NCBI GenBank assembly: GCA_002255315.1
Contig: NCBD01000070.1
Span: 1 to 8,372, forward strand
Length of the DNA: 8,372 nucleotides
Direction of reading: 5' to 3'
Source: Actinobacteria bacterium 21-64-8
Lineage (GTDB): Bacteria; Actinomycetota; Acidimicrobiia; Acidimicrobiales; RAAP-2
Below, in pieces: positions 1-6,050 of the stretch; position 1 is the stretch's first letter, and each line of letters opens with the position of its first letter. The position numbers and the translations under genes were made by a program. The notes beneath the pieces are model-generated. The model was not told the DNA's origin. It worked only from the letters and a program-made list of their open reading frames with translations, and ran no database searches.

Positions 1-44
1 GCGATCAGCACCTCACGGGTTCGCCGCAGGAGCACCATCTACTT

Positions 45-51
45 AGGGAGG
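45..51 (+). promoter_or_regulatory. Ribosome binding site of the permease
   Basis: AGGGAGG, a near-perfect Shine-Dalgarno, lies 9 nt before the GTG at 61. It decides the start, because the reading frame stays open upstream to the window edge without another convincing initiation site. The other translation starts in this window mostly lack such a box, so the permease is translated differently from its neighbours. No promoter is recognisable in the 44 bases before it. A short open frame there ends in TAG at 44-46 and could be the tail of an upstream gene, but it is too short to judge. Confidence 0.75.
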
Positions 52-60
52 ACCACACCA

Positions 61-1614
61 GTGGCAACAACCATCGATTCGCACGATGGATCGTCGGGGG
101 ACCCGGCGTTTCGTGTCGAACAACACGGCATTGACTTCATTCAAGAGAGCGAGCGCTGGGCGAGCGCGCGCAATATCGGCGCACTGTGGGGCGGCACCTC
201 GCTCAACGTCGAGTACTTCTTTTACGGCGCGATTCTTATGGGTTTTGGCTTCACGTTCTGGACGGCCGTCACGATCATCATCGTGGGCAACCTGTCCTAC
301 TTCGCCCTCGGAGTGGCCTCGCTGCAGGGACCCGAAGCGGGCACGACCGCCTTTACGATTTCGCGCGCGGCCTTTGGCACCAAGGGTTCTCGACTCGTCG
401 CCTTCTTTAACTGGATTACTCAGCTGGGTTTTGAGACTGAAGGCCTCATCCTGATCGTGGGCGCAGCCATCGTGCTCTCACAGATGGCGGGGATTCACGT
501 GAGCAACGGCCTGAAGATTGGCTTTGTTATTTTGGCCGCCGCTATCCAGGCCGTCATGCCCTACCTTGGTCACGCGACGATGGTCAAAGTCTTACGTGCT
601 CTGATCATTCCCTTCGGGGCAATCTTCGTCGTCCTCGCGCTCTACGACTTCAAGCACGGCACCTCGAATTTCAAGGGCTTTGGCGGCGGTTGGGAACTGT
701 GGACCGCGGGTCTCGCCTTTACGATTGCCCTGTCGGGACTGGGATGGACCGAGTGTGGCAACGACTACACGCGATACCTTCCCCGTGAGACGAAAAAGAG
801 TGCGGTCGTCGGGTGGATCTTCCTCGGCACGGCGGTGCCCGAAATCATCATCATGGTGCTGGGCGCCTTGACCTTTACGTTCTTGTCCTCCAGCGCGGAG
901 TCGGCGGCGTGGAACGGCGCGAACCCCTTTGAGGCGCTGCACATCCAGCACACGATGCCCAGTTGGTTCGTCGCGATCTTCATGATCTTTGCCATCGTGC
1001 AACTCTTCGCCATTAATTCCATGGACCTCTACTCCTCGGGCGTGTCACTGCAGGCGCTCGGGCTTCGCCTGAAGCGCTATCAAGCGGTCGTTTTGGACTC
1101 GATCCTCGCGTGCCTGCTCACGATCTGGGCCGAATTCCAGTCGACCTTCTCGCTCTACATGAAAGAGTTCGTCGGGGTCATCATCGTCTGGATTGCGCCG
1201 TGGTTCGCCATTTACGTCGTCGACTGGCTCATGCGCAAGATGCGCTACAACGCCAGCGAACTCCAGCGCACCGATAAGGGCAGTATCTACTACGTCGGCG
1301 GTGCCGGCGTGAACTGGAACGGCGTCATCGCCTTCGTCGTGGGGCTCGTCGGGGCTACGACGGCCTACTCGAAGGCGCCACCACCCGTGAACTTCCCCTT
1401 CCACTGGATGACTCCGATCTCGAACCACTACGGCGGCGCTTGTGCGGGCAATCTCGTAAAAGGCGTCTGCACCGCCGGGTGGTACGGCGGGGCCGACTTC
1501 TCGATCTGGATCGGCGTCGTGCTCGCCGGTGGGCTGTACTTCATCCTGGAAAAGATTCGTCCCCACGTCGCGACCCAAGTCGCTCGACAGAAGGAACTCG
1601 AGCCACACCTCTAG
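61..1614 (+). CDS. NCS1-family nucleobase permease, probably cytosine (cytosine/purine/uracil/allantoin type)
   Basis: This 517-residue inner-membrane secondary transporter should import a nucleobase or related ring compound by cation symport. The family assignment rests on a hydrophilic N-terminus of about 38 residues, then RNIGALWGGTSLNVEYF (38-54) entering TM1, SRAAFG (101-106), the TM3 segment NWITQLGFETEG (117-128), and CGNDYTRYLP (232-241), which matches the usual (A/S)DY(S/T)RYLP signature after TM6. NSMDLYSSG (319-327) precedes TM9. About 12 hydrophobic segments are visible, and the length is typical. Cytosine is inferred as substrate from the nearby cytosine deaminase and upp; purines, uracil, allantoin or hydantoins cannot be excluded from sequence alone. 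An unusual feature is the long polar loop before the last membrane segment (about 437-480), with two cysteines, C461 and C470. The GTG start is chosen for its Shine-Dalgarno. A strong hairpin follows the stop, so the gene ends its transcript here. Confidence 0.88.
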   Translation: MATTIDSHDGSSGDPAFRVEQHGIDFIQESERWASARNIGALWGGTSLNVEYFFYGAILMGFGFTFWTAVTIIIVGNLSYFALGVASLQGPEAGTTAFTISRAAFGTKGSRLVAFFNWITQLGFETEGLILIVGAAIVLSQMAGIHVSNGLKIGFVILAAAIQAVMPYLGHATMVKVLRALIIPFGAIFVVLALYDFKHGTSNFKGFGGGWELWTAGLAFTIALSGLGWTECGNDYTRYLPRETKKSAVVGWIFLGTAVPEIIIMVLGALTFTFLSSSAESAAWNGANPFEALHIQHTMPSWFVAIFMIFAIVQLFAINSMDLYSSGVSLQALGLRLKRYQAVVLDSILACLLTIWAEFQSTFSLYMKEFVGVIIVWIAPWFAIYVVDWLMRKMRYNASELQRTDKGSIYYVGGAGVNWNGVIAFVVGLVGATTAYSKAPPPVNFPFHWMTPISNHYGGACAGNLVKGVCTAGWYGGADFSIWIGVVLAGGLYFILEKIRPHVATQVARQKELEPHL

Positions 1615-1618
1615 AACT

Positions 1619-1671
1619 TCAACAACCAAGAGCCCGGTTCGCCTCTCGCGAGCCGGGCTCTTCGTTGTTGA
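1619..1671. terminator. Long hairpin terminator, probably bidirectional
   Basis: A 15-bp stem (1628-1642 with 1648-1662, one G-U wobble) closes on the 5-nt loop CTCTC. After one C-C mismatch (1627/1663) it extends by 8 more base pairs (1619-1626 with 1664-1671). It starts 5 bases after the permease stop and lies between convergent genes, so it can end both the permease transcript and the kinase-like transcript from the other strand. No U-tract follows on either side, which is common for actinobacterial terminators. The remaining bases 1672-1726 show nothing recognisable. Confidence 0.8.
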
Positions 1672-1726
1672 CTTCACCGTTCTCGTGGCATAGGCCCGCG
1701 TCGACGAGGATTGGCAGGACTACTCC

Positions 1727-2290
1727 TTACGACATTGACGTCGGCCACCACTCAGCGACCCACGCCCGCCAACTGGCGTAGCCGGCGGGCGGCGCGTCGA
1801 GTGCCGTTCCTGCGAGCTCGGCGGCGTCGGGGACTTCGAAGCGTCGTCGGTAGTCCGCCAAGACTTCATCCGTAATGTAGAACGTGGTGTCAGACTCGAC
1901 ACGAGCTCGATCGTCACGACGTCGTCGCTGCTCCGCTTCGTCAATCTCTAGGTACACGAGTTCGCACGACGCTCCCGCGTCGGCGGCAATCGCCCGCAGC
2001 GCGGTTCGCTCCACCTTGGCCCAGACACCGAAGTCCAAGATGACGTTGACGCCGCAGCGCAACGCGCGACGTGCTAACCAAATGAAGCGACCCTCGAGGA
2101 CGTTGCGCTTGCCGTCAGCGTCATGGTCGTCAAATAGCGGAATCATCCATTCGTCGGGGGTCAAACGTAGGGCCCGGCGTTCTCGCTCGATTTCCTTGGC
2201 TCGCGTGGACTTGCCCGACGCCGGCAGAGCGACCATGACGAACAACACCGGATCAAGTGGTGTCGCCGCAGGGTCATGCATGAAACTCAC
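1727..2290 (-). CDS. P-loop kinase-like ATPase (AAA_33 / zeta-toxin-like fold), substrate unknown
   Basis: This 187-residue protein is probably a cytosolic ATP-dependent kinase of the small P-loop type. Residues 21-29, ALPASGKST, form the Walker A motif in the GLPASGKST style of this family, with Ala in place of the first Gly. TPDEWM (45-50) fits the acceptor-side DEW motif seen in these predicted kinases. VILDFGVW (83-90) after a basic helix is the Walker B-like strand, and the Arg-rich stretch at 122-131 (RRRRDDRAR) is likely the lid. The substrate cannot be read from sequence; the family includes nucleotide, antibiotic and RNA-end kinases. GTG at 2290 is the furthest plausible start, with a weak CACACT box 7 nt upstream suggesting a leaderless message. 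ATG at 2281 is an alternative that would shorten the protein by three residues. It lies downstream of the broken phosphoribosyltransferase on the same strand, 124 bp away, and converges on the permease. Confidence 0.75.
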   Translation of the reverse strand: MSFMHDPAATPLDPVLFVMVALPASGKSTRAKEIERERRALRLTPDEWMIPLFDDHDADGKRNVLEGRFIWLARRALRCGVNVILDFGVWAKVERTALRAIAADAGASCELVYLEIDEAEQRRRRDDRARVESDTTFYITDEVLADYRRRFEVPDAAELAGTALDAPPAGYASWRAWVAEWWPTSMS

Positions 2291-2342
2291 GCTGAATAGT
2301 GTGCCCGAGGTGTCGCGCGACGAGAAACGACACCGCCATCAC

Positions 2343-2395
2343 GTGGTGCCAGCACCAGGTCCTCTCGCTGGGGCACCACTGGACGACGAGTCCAG
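2343..2395 (-). terminator. Inverted repeats between the phosphoribosyltransferase remnant and the kinase gene
   Basis: Two hairpins lie within the 124-bp gap. One pairs 2343-2353 with 2367-2379, an 11-bp stem with a 2-nt GG bulge and a 13-nt loop. The other is CTGGAC/GTCCAG (2379-2384 with 2390-2395) around a 5-nt loop. The two share base 2379. A competing mini-hairpin TGGTGC-CA-GCACCA overlaps the first. They lie just after the stop of the minus-strand phosphoribosyltransferase and could terminate its transcript, leaving the kinase gene to its own promoter. There is no U-tract, so this is tentative. The rest of 2291-2414 holds no gene. Confidence 0.35.
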
Positions 2396-2414
2396 CGAGT
2401 CAAGCGTTCGCGAG

Positions 2415-2989
2415 CTAGCCGACCCAATCCTCCACGAATGCGCCACTGCGATCGGGACGAAAGACGGGAATCGACCCGAGCGCGTGGACCATGGCGGCGT
2501 CCTCGCCGAGCGCTTCCTTCCAGAGCGACGCCTCAGTGACCAGGGTGCCAATCACGCACACCTCCGCGCCCACTCGACGAAGGAGCCGCAGGGCCGCGCC
2601 CGTCGAGGCACCCGTCGAGATCACGTCGTCCACGATCGCCACGCGCTTTCCTTCGACGTCGGGTACGCGAGCGCGATCAAAGAGCAGTCGTTGATCAGCG
2701 TTCGTCGTGATCGAGCGCACGGGCTCGCTAATGGCGTCGGCGAGGTGACGAGCCCTAAGTGGCGCGTCACTTCAACGGCGAGGGGAATCCCCATGGTGGC
2801 CACGGTCGCGACGATGTCGACGTCGTAGGCGCGCAAGACGTCGGCGAGTTCTTCACCCGCCTTAGCCATAAAGCGCACCCCCATATCCACCGTAATGAGC
2901 AGAGCCAGCGCGAGGTCATCGTTCAAGGTCACGACCGGTAGTTCAATTTCTTGCGTACCGACGGTGACGGCGTATCGTCGCGATTCCAC
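2415..2989 (-). pseudogene. Type I phosphoribosyltransferase broken by an internal deletion and frame change
   Basis: Two pieces of one PRTase-fold enzyme lie in different frames. The first begins at GTG 2989 and runs through a phosphoribosyltransferase N-terminal half: GVRFMAKAGEELADVL (37-52) and DIVATVATMGIPLAVEV (58-74), ending near RHLGL at about 2750. The second picks up at HLADAISEPVRSITT from about 2747. It contains the PRPP-binding loop VAIVDDVISTGAS and continues to a natural C-terminus at 2415. Only two bases separate the pieces. In relatives I remember, about a dozen residues of the YV-L-K type stand between the helix ending in LGL and the VRSITT strand, so a deletion not divisible by three is more likely than a single-base error. 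An intact member would use PRPP to turn a base, probably a purine, into its nucleotide. The shift would abolish the PRPP site in any product. A sequencing error or a functional split protein is possible but less likely. Confidence 0.65.
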
Positions 2990-2997
2990 GCTGAGGG

Positions 2998-3005
2998 AGC
3001 ATACT
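2998..3005. promoter_or_regulatory. Overlapping divergent -10-like boxes
   Basis: The phosphoribosyltransferase remnant (GTG ending at 2989, minus strand) and the deaminase (ATG at 3012, plus strand) are separated by only 22 bp. On the minus strand TATGCT (2998-3003) stands 8 nt before the GTG. On the plus strand CATACT (3000-3005) stands 6 nt before the ATG. Both match the TAnnnT idea of a -10 element at leaderless spacing, and they share four base pairs. Neither has a convincing -35. GAGGGAG at 2993-2999 could alternatively serve as a Shine-Dalgarno for a GTG start at 3009. The assignment rests on spacing and short motifs only. Confidence 0.35.
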
Positions 3006-3011
3006 GAAGTG

Positions 3012-3482
3012 ATGACAACCGCTCGCAAACCGCTCGATCCATCGCTTTGCGCCACCATGCTCGAGGTCGCACTCGACGAGGCGCGTCGTGGCCTCAGTGA
3101 AGGAGGCATCCCCATCGGCGCGGCGCTCTTTACCCGTGAGGGAACCTTGCTCGGCGCCGGACATAATCGCCGCGTGCAAGAAGACGACGCCTCCGTCCAC
3201 GCCGAGACCGACGCCTTTCGCAAGGCCGGACGGCGCCGCGACTACCCCGAATGCGTGATGGTCACGACCCTCTCACCGTGTTGGTACTGTTCGGGTCTCG
3301 TGCGCCAGTTCAACATCGGCGCCGTCGTGATCGGTGAAGCCCAGAACTTCCACGGGGGTCACGACTGGCTCGAAGAACTCGGCGTCGAAGTGATAGTCGT
3401 GAACGACGAGGCCTGTACGAATTTGCTCGGAGCGTTCATCGAAGGACACCCCGAACTCTGGCACGAAGATATCGGCCGCTAG
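3012..3482 (+). CDS. Cytosine deaminase, yeast FCY1-type
   Basis: This 156-residue zinc enzyme of the CDA/APOBEC-fold family hydrolyses cytosine to uracil and ammonia in the cytosol. H63-A-E65 supplies a zinc ligand and the proton-shuttle Glu, and PCWYC (89-93) gives zinc ligands C90 and C93. Features specific to yeast Fcy1 rather than to tRNA adenosine or guanine deaminases are GAGHNRR with N51 contacting the base, TTLSPC (85-90), and the C-terminal tail FIEGHPELWHEDIG. That tail parallels Fcy1's FIDERPQDWFEDIG and carries the substrate-capping W150 and D153. Length is almost identical to Fcy1 (158). It is unrelated to the amidohydrolase CodA of E. coli. ATG 3012 is chosen because it fits the start of the family; GTG 3009 directly before it is an alternative with a possible Shine-Dalgarno. 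Together with the permease and upp it makes a cytosine-to-UMP salvage route. It ends 3 bp before the stop of convergent upp. Confidence 0.9.
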   Translation: MTTARKPLDPSLCATMLEVALDEARRGLSEGGIPIGAALFTREGTLLGAGHNRRVQEDDASVHAETDAFRKAGRRRDYPECVMVTTLSPCWYCSGLVRQFNIGAVVIGEAQNFHGGHDWLEELGVEVIVVNDEACTNLLGAFIEGHPELWHEDIGR

Positions 3483-3485
3483 TTC

Positions 3486-4121
3486 CTATCGAGCGGGCGG
3501 GCCGAAGAGTCGATCGCCCGCATCACCCAGGCCCGGAATGATGTAACCCACGTCGTTCAACTCGTCGTCGAGGGCCGCCGCGACGATCGTCACGTCGGGG
3601 TGTCGCGACGACACGAACTCAACACCCGGGCGCGCCGCGATGAGACAGAGCACCGTAATGGTGCCCGCACCACGTGCACGCAGCATCGTCAAGACACAAT
3701 CCAGTGAGCCGCCGGTGGCGAGCATAGGGTCACAGAGCACCACGTGCACGCCTCGCAACGTCTCGGGAAGTCCGTCTAAGTAGACGTCGGGCTGCAACGT
3801 CACTTCGTTGCGGCGGAGCCCGACCAAACACACGCGATGGTGGGGCAACACCTCTTGCACGGCGGGACTCATTCCCAGCCCGGCGCGAAGAATGGGCACG
3901 ATGAGGTACTCCGTGTCCACGCGTAGCGCCGGCGCACCTTTGACGACGGGGGTATCGACCGTCGTCGGCGTCACGGGCGTCGAACGAAAGGCTTCGTAGG
4001 CGACGAAACGCGAGATCTCGCCCGCGAGGCGCAAAAAATCAGCGTTGGACGTGCGCACGTCACGTAGTTGACGAATCTTGTCGGCGACGAGAGGATGAGC
4101 GATCACCACGAGCGAATCCAC
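3486..4121 (-). CDS. upp: Uracil phosphoribosyltransferase
   Basis: This 211-residue cytosolic enzyme condenses uracil with PRPP to give UMP and pyrophosphate, the last step of cytosine/uracil salvage. ILRAGLGM (77-84) and GLRRNE (101-106) are the usual upp blocks. CDPMLATGGS (130-139) is the PRPP-binding loop, and YIIPGLGDAGDRLFG (193-207) is the uracil-binding C-terminal signature that separates upp from other phosphoribosyltransferases. Length matches the family (about 208). The GTG at 4121 is favoured because HPLV follows at the normal distance and a -10-like box sits 6 nt upstream; in-frame GTGs at codons 5 and 6 are less likely. It faces the deaminase tail to tail with 3 bp between stops and is divergent from the ABC exporter across 81 bp. 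Confidence 0.96.
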   Translation of the reverse strand: MDSLVVIAHPLVADKIRQLRDVRTSNADFLRLAGEISRFVAYEAFRSTPVTPTTVDTPVVKGAPALRVDTEYLIVPILRAGLGMSPAVQEVLPHHRVCLVGLRRNEVTLQPDVYLDGLPETLRGVHVVLCDPMLATGGSLDCVLTMLRARGAGTITVLCLIAARPGVEFVSSRHPDVTIVAAALDDELNDVGYIIPGLGDAGDRLFGPPAR

Positions 4122-4127
4122 AGCGCC

Positions 4128-4133
4128 ACACTA
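4128..4133 (-). promoter_or_regulatory. Probable -10 box of upp, leaderless arrangement
   Basis: Read on the minus strand, TAGTGT (TAnnnT) ends 6 nt before the GTG of upp, so transcription would begin at the start codon itself. No Shine-Dalgarno is visible and the -35 region (about 4151-4158) matches poorly. Confidence 0.4.
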
Positions 4134-4167
4134 GGGCATCGGGCCAAATTCTCTCTTCGTGAACGGA

Positions 4168-4196
4168 CTCACAATGTCACCACCCACCATTACAGT
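4168..4196 (+). promoter_or_regulatory. Promoter of the ABC exporter operon, leaderless
   Basis: CTCACA (4168-4173, four of six to TTGACA) and TACAGT (4191-4196, TAnnnT) are spaced by exactly 17 bp. The -10 ends 6 nt before GTG 4203, so the first transcribed base would be the G of the start codon. This is the best-formed promoter in the window, and it supports 4203 rather than the upstream in-frame ATG at 4068 as the start of the first ABC gene. The -10 lies inside a small inverted repeat, ACCA...TGGT. Confidence 0.55.
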
Positions 4197-4202
4197 GGTC
4201 CG

Positions 4203-6050
4203 GTGGCATCTTCTCTCTCGACGCAGTCACCGAGAGAGCGAAACGAGGGTGCGAACCCCTTGGGCGGCGTGCGCTCGAACTACGCCGGACCGCTTCGGCG
4301 AATCTCGCGCGATCGAACCCTCCCCTGGTGGCGGCGCATACTGCCCGTAATCGCCTCGCACCGCGTCACCTTCATCGTCGCCATTTCACTGTCGTTCGTG
4401 AGCTTGGTCTTTCAGACGCTCGTGCCCAACATGCTCAACCACGCCATTGACCACTCGCTGGTGGCGCATCAAGGCTCGCTCACGCGCGCCGTCGTTGAGA
4501 TTTTGATTGTTGGCGTCCTCGCGGGAATGACCGGCATGATCTCGCGTCAGTACGTCTTCGCTACCGCTTACAACGTCGAGGCAGATCTTCGCTCGTTGAT
4601 CTACGAACACATGACGTGGCTCTCGTTTAGTTTTTATGACCGGGTCCAGTCGGGCCAGCTCATCAGTCGCGCGAACTCCGACATCCGTAGCGTCCAGATG
4701 TACTCGACGTTCGCGCCGCTAATCGTGGTGCAGTGCTTTATTGGCGTCATCGCCTTCATCTTCATGCTGTCAATCAATGTGGTCCTCGCCCTTATCGCCA
4801 TGATTGTCATGCCGCTGCTCTACTTCGTCAGCATCCAAATGCGACGCGTCTTATTTCCCATCTCGTGGATCACGCAGGCTCGACTGGCCGATGTCGCGAC
4901 CATCGTCGACGAGAATGTGAACGGCGTACGCGTCGTGAAATCCTTCGCCCAAGAAGAAGCCGAGATCAATCGCCTCGCCGACGCCGCCGAGCGCGTGGCC
5001 TGGTCCTACGTCAAAGACGCACACCTTCGCGCGGTGTGGAGTCCCTGGGCACAAAATCTCCCCCAGTTGGGCCTGGCGCTCGTGCTGCTCTTTGGCGGCT
5101 GGATGGTCATCGACGGCCACTTGGGCATTGGCGCGATTCTCGCCTTCAACGCCTACCTCTTAATGCTCCAGGCGCCCTTCATGATGCTCGGACAACTGGT
5201 CATGATGGGCCAACGCGCCAAGGCGAGCGCCGAGCGGATCTTTGAGATTTTGGACGAGAACCCCGACATCGTGGACCGGCCCGGTGCCTACGACCTCGAA
5301 CACGTCGAAGGTCGCGTCGTCTTTGATCACGTCCGCTTTGCCTACGGTGCGGGCAACGAGATTTTGAACGACGTGGACTTCACGCTCAACGCGGGCGAAA
5401 CGGTCGCCATCGTGGGGCGCACGGGTTCGGGCAAGTCCACCATCGCCCGACTGCTCACGCGTTTTTACGACGCCACCGACGGCCACATCTCCATTGACGA
5501 CCACGACGTGCGCGACGTCACGATGCACTCACTGCGCCAAAACGTCGGCGTCGTGCTCGATGAACCCTTCCTCTTTTCGATCTCCATCGCCGAAAACATC
5601 GCGTACGGAGCGCCCGCGGCGGAGCGAGACGCCATCATCGCGGCCGCGAAGGCAGCGAACGCTCATGAGTTCATCGAGCAGCTCCCCGAGGGCTACGACA
5701 CCGTCGTGGGCGAACGGGGCTACACCTTGTCCGGCGGTCAGCGCCAACGAATCGCCATCGCGCGCACGCTGCTCGTCAATCCCCCCGTGCTGATTCTCGA
5801 CGACGCCACCAGCGCCATCGACGTCCACGTGGAGGCAGGTATCTACGAAGCCCTGCGCACGTTGTTGCAGCGCCGCACCACGATCGTGATCGCACACCGC
5901 GTGTCGACCATTGCGCTCGCGAGTCGCGTCTTGTTGCTTGACGAGGGCCGCATCGTCGCTAGTGGCACCCACGACGAACTGCTCGCCACGTCGCCGCTCT
6001 ACGGCGAAGTCCTCGCCCAGAGCACGAGTGACGAATCGGGAGACGAGTAA
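4203..6050 (+). CDS. ABC exporter half-transporter, subunit with degenerate ATP site
   Basis: This 615-residue fusion of a six-helix membrane domain (hydrophobic segments about 55-75, 95-117, 170-190, 192-212, 287-305, 308-328) and an ATP-binding domain sits in the inner membrane as one half of an ATP-driven exporter. Walker A is GRTGSGKST (405-413), signature LSGGQ (509-513), Walker B ILDDATS, and H-loop His is H565. D534 replaces the catalytic Glu after Walker B Asp D533, and D453 stands where the Q-loop Gln normally is. The signature is canonical, so its partner's ATP site is completed normally while its own is catalytically weak, as in TM287/288-type heterodimers. Substrate cannot be read; lipids, peptides and drugs are all known for the class. 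The frame extends upstream to ATG 4068, but that part overlaps upp and is not protein-like, so GTG 4203 is preferred. The next gene begins immediately after its stop. Confidence 0.88.
   Translation: MASSLSTQSPRERNEGANPLGGVRSNYAGPLRRISRDRTLPWWRRILPVIASHRVTFIVAISLSFVSLVFQTLVPNMLNHAIDHSLVAHQGSLTRAVVEILIVGVLAGMTGMISRQYVFATAYNVEADLRSLIYEHMTWLSFSFYDRVQSGQLISRANSDIRSVQMYSTFAPLIVVQCFIGVIAFIFMLSINVVLALIAMIVMPLLYFVSIQMRRVLFPISWITQARLADVATIVDENVNGVRVVKSFAQEEAEINRLADAAERVAWSYVKDAHLRAVWSPWAQNLPQLGLALVLLFGGWMVIDGHLGIGAILAFNAYLLMLQAPFMMLGQLVMMGQRAKASAERIFEILDENPDIVDRPGAYDLEHVEGRVVFDHVRFAYGAGNEILNDVDFTLNAGETVAIVGRTGSGKSTIARLLTRFYDATDGHISIDDHDVRDVTMHSLRQNVGVVLDEPFLFSISIAENIAYGAPAAERDAIIAAAKAANAHEFIEQLPEGYDTVVGERGYTLSGGQRQRIAIARTLLVNPPVLILDDATSAIDVHVEAGIYEALRTLLQRRTTIVIAHRVSTIALASRVLLLDEGRIVASGTHDELLATSPLYGEVLAQSTSDESGDE
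6038..6042 (+). promoter_or_regulatory. Ribosome binding site of the second ABC gene, inside the first
   Basis: GGGAG lies 8 nt before GTG 6051 within the last codons of the upstream gene. With the stop TAA and start GTG directly adjacent (TAAGTG), it points to translational coupling and roughly equal production of both exporter halves. Confidence 0.6.

Noticed and set aside
1045..1677. Minus-strand open frame of about 210 codons opposite the permease
   Set aside because: It runs antisense to well-conserved permease segments and through the terminator hairpin, shows no family motif, and is rich in charged residues as expected for antisense frames.
2274..2283. 10-bp palindrome TCATGCATGA at the start of the kinase gene as an operator
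   Set aside because: It is short, lies within the first codons and has no second copy nearby; chance is a sufficient explanation.
2748..2756. Programmed ribosomal frameshift instead of a pseudogene
   Set aside because: There is no slippery heptamer, in-frame stop pause or downstream structure at the joint, and a conserved segment seems to be missing, which frameshifting could not restore.
1884..2828. Long plus-strand open frame opposite the kinase and phosphoribosyltransferase genes
   Set aside because: Its Ser/Arg-rich composition and lack of any motif are typical of an antisense shadow in GC-rich DNA, while the opposite strand shows clear Walker A and PRPP motifs.
2895..3011. Upstream extension of the cytosine deaminase by 39 codons
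   Set aside because: These bases encode the start of the divergent phosphoribosyltransferase, and Fcy1-type enzymes begin about where ATG 3012 lies.
4068..4202. N-terminal extension of the first ABC gene to ATG 4068
   Set aside because: It would overlap the start of upp on the other strand, reads as low-complexity polar sequence, and a good leaderless promoter directly precedes GTG 4203.
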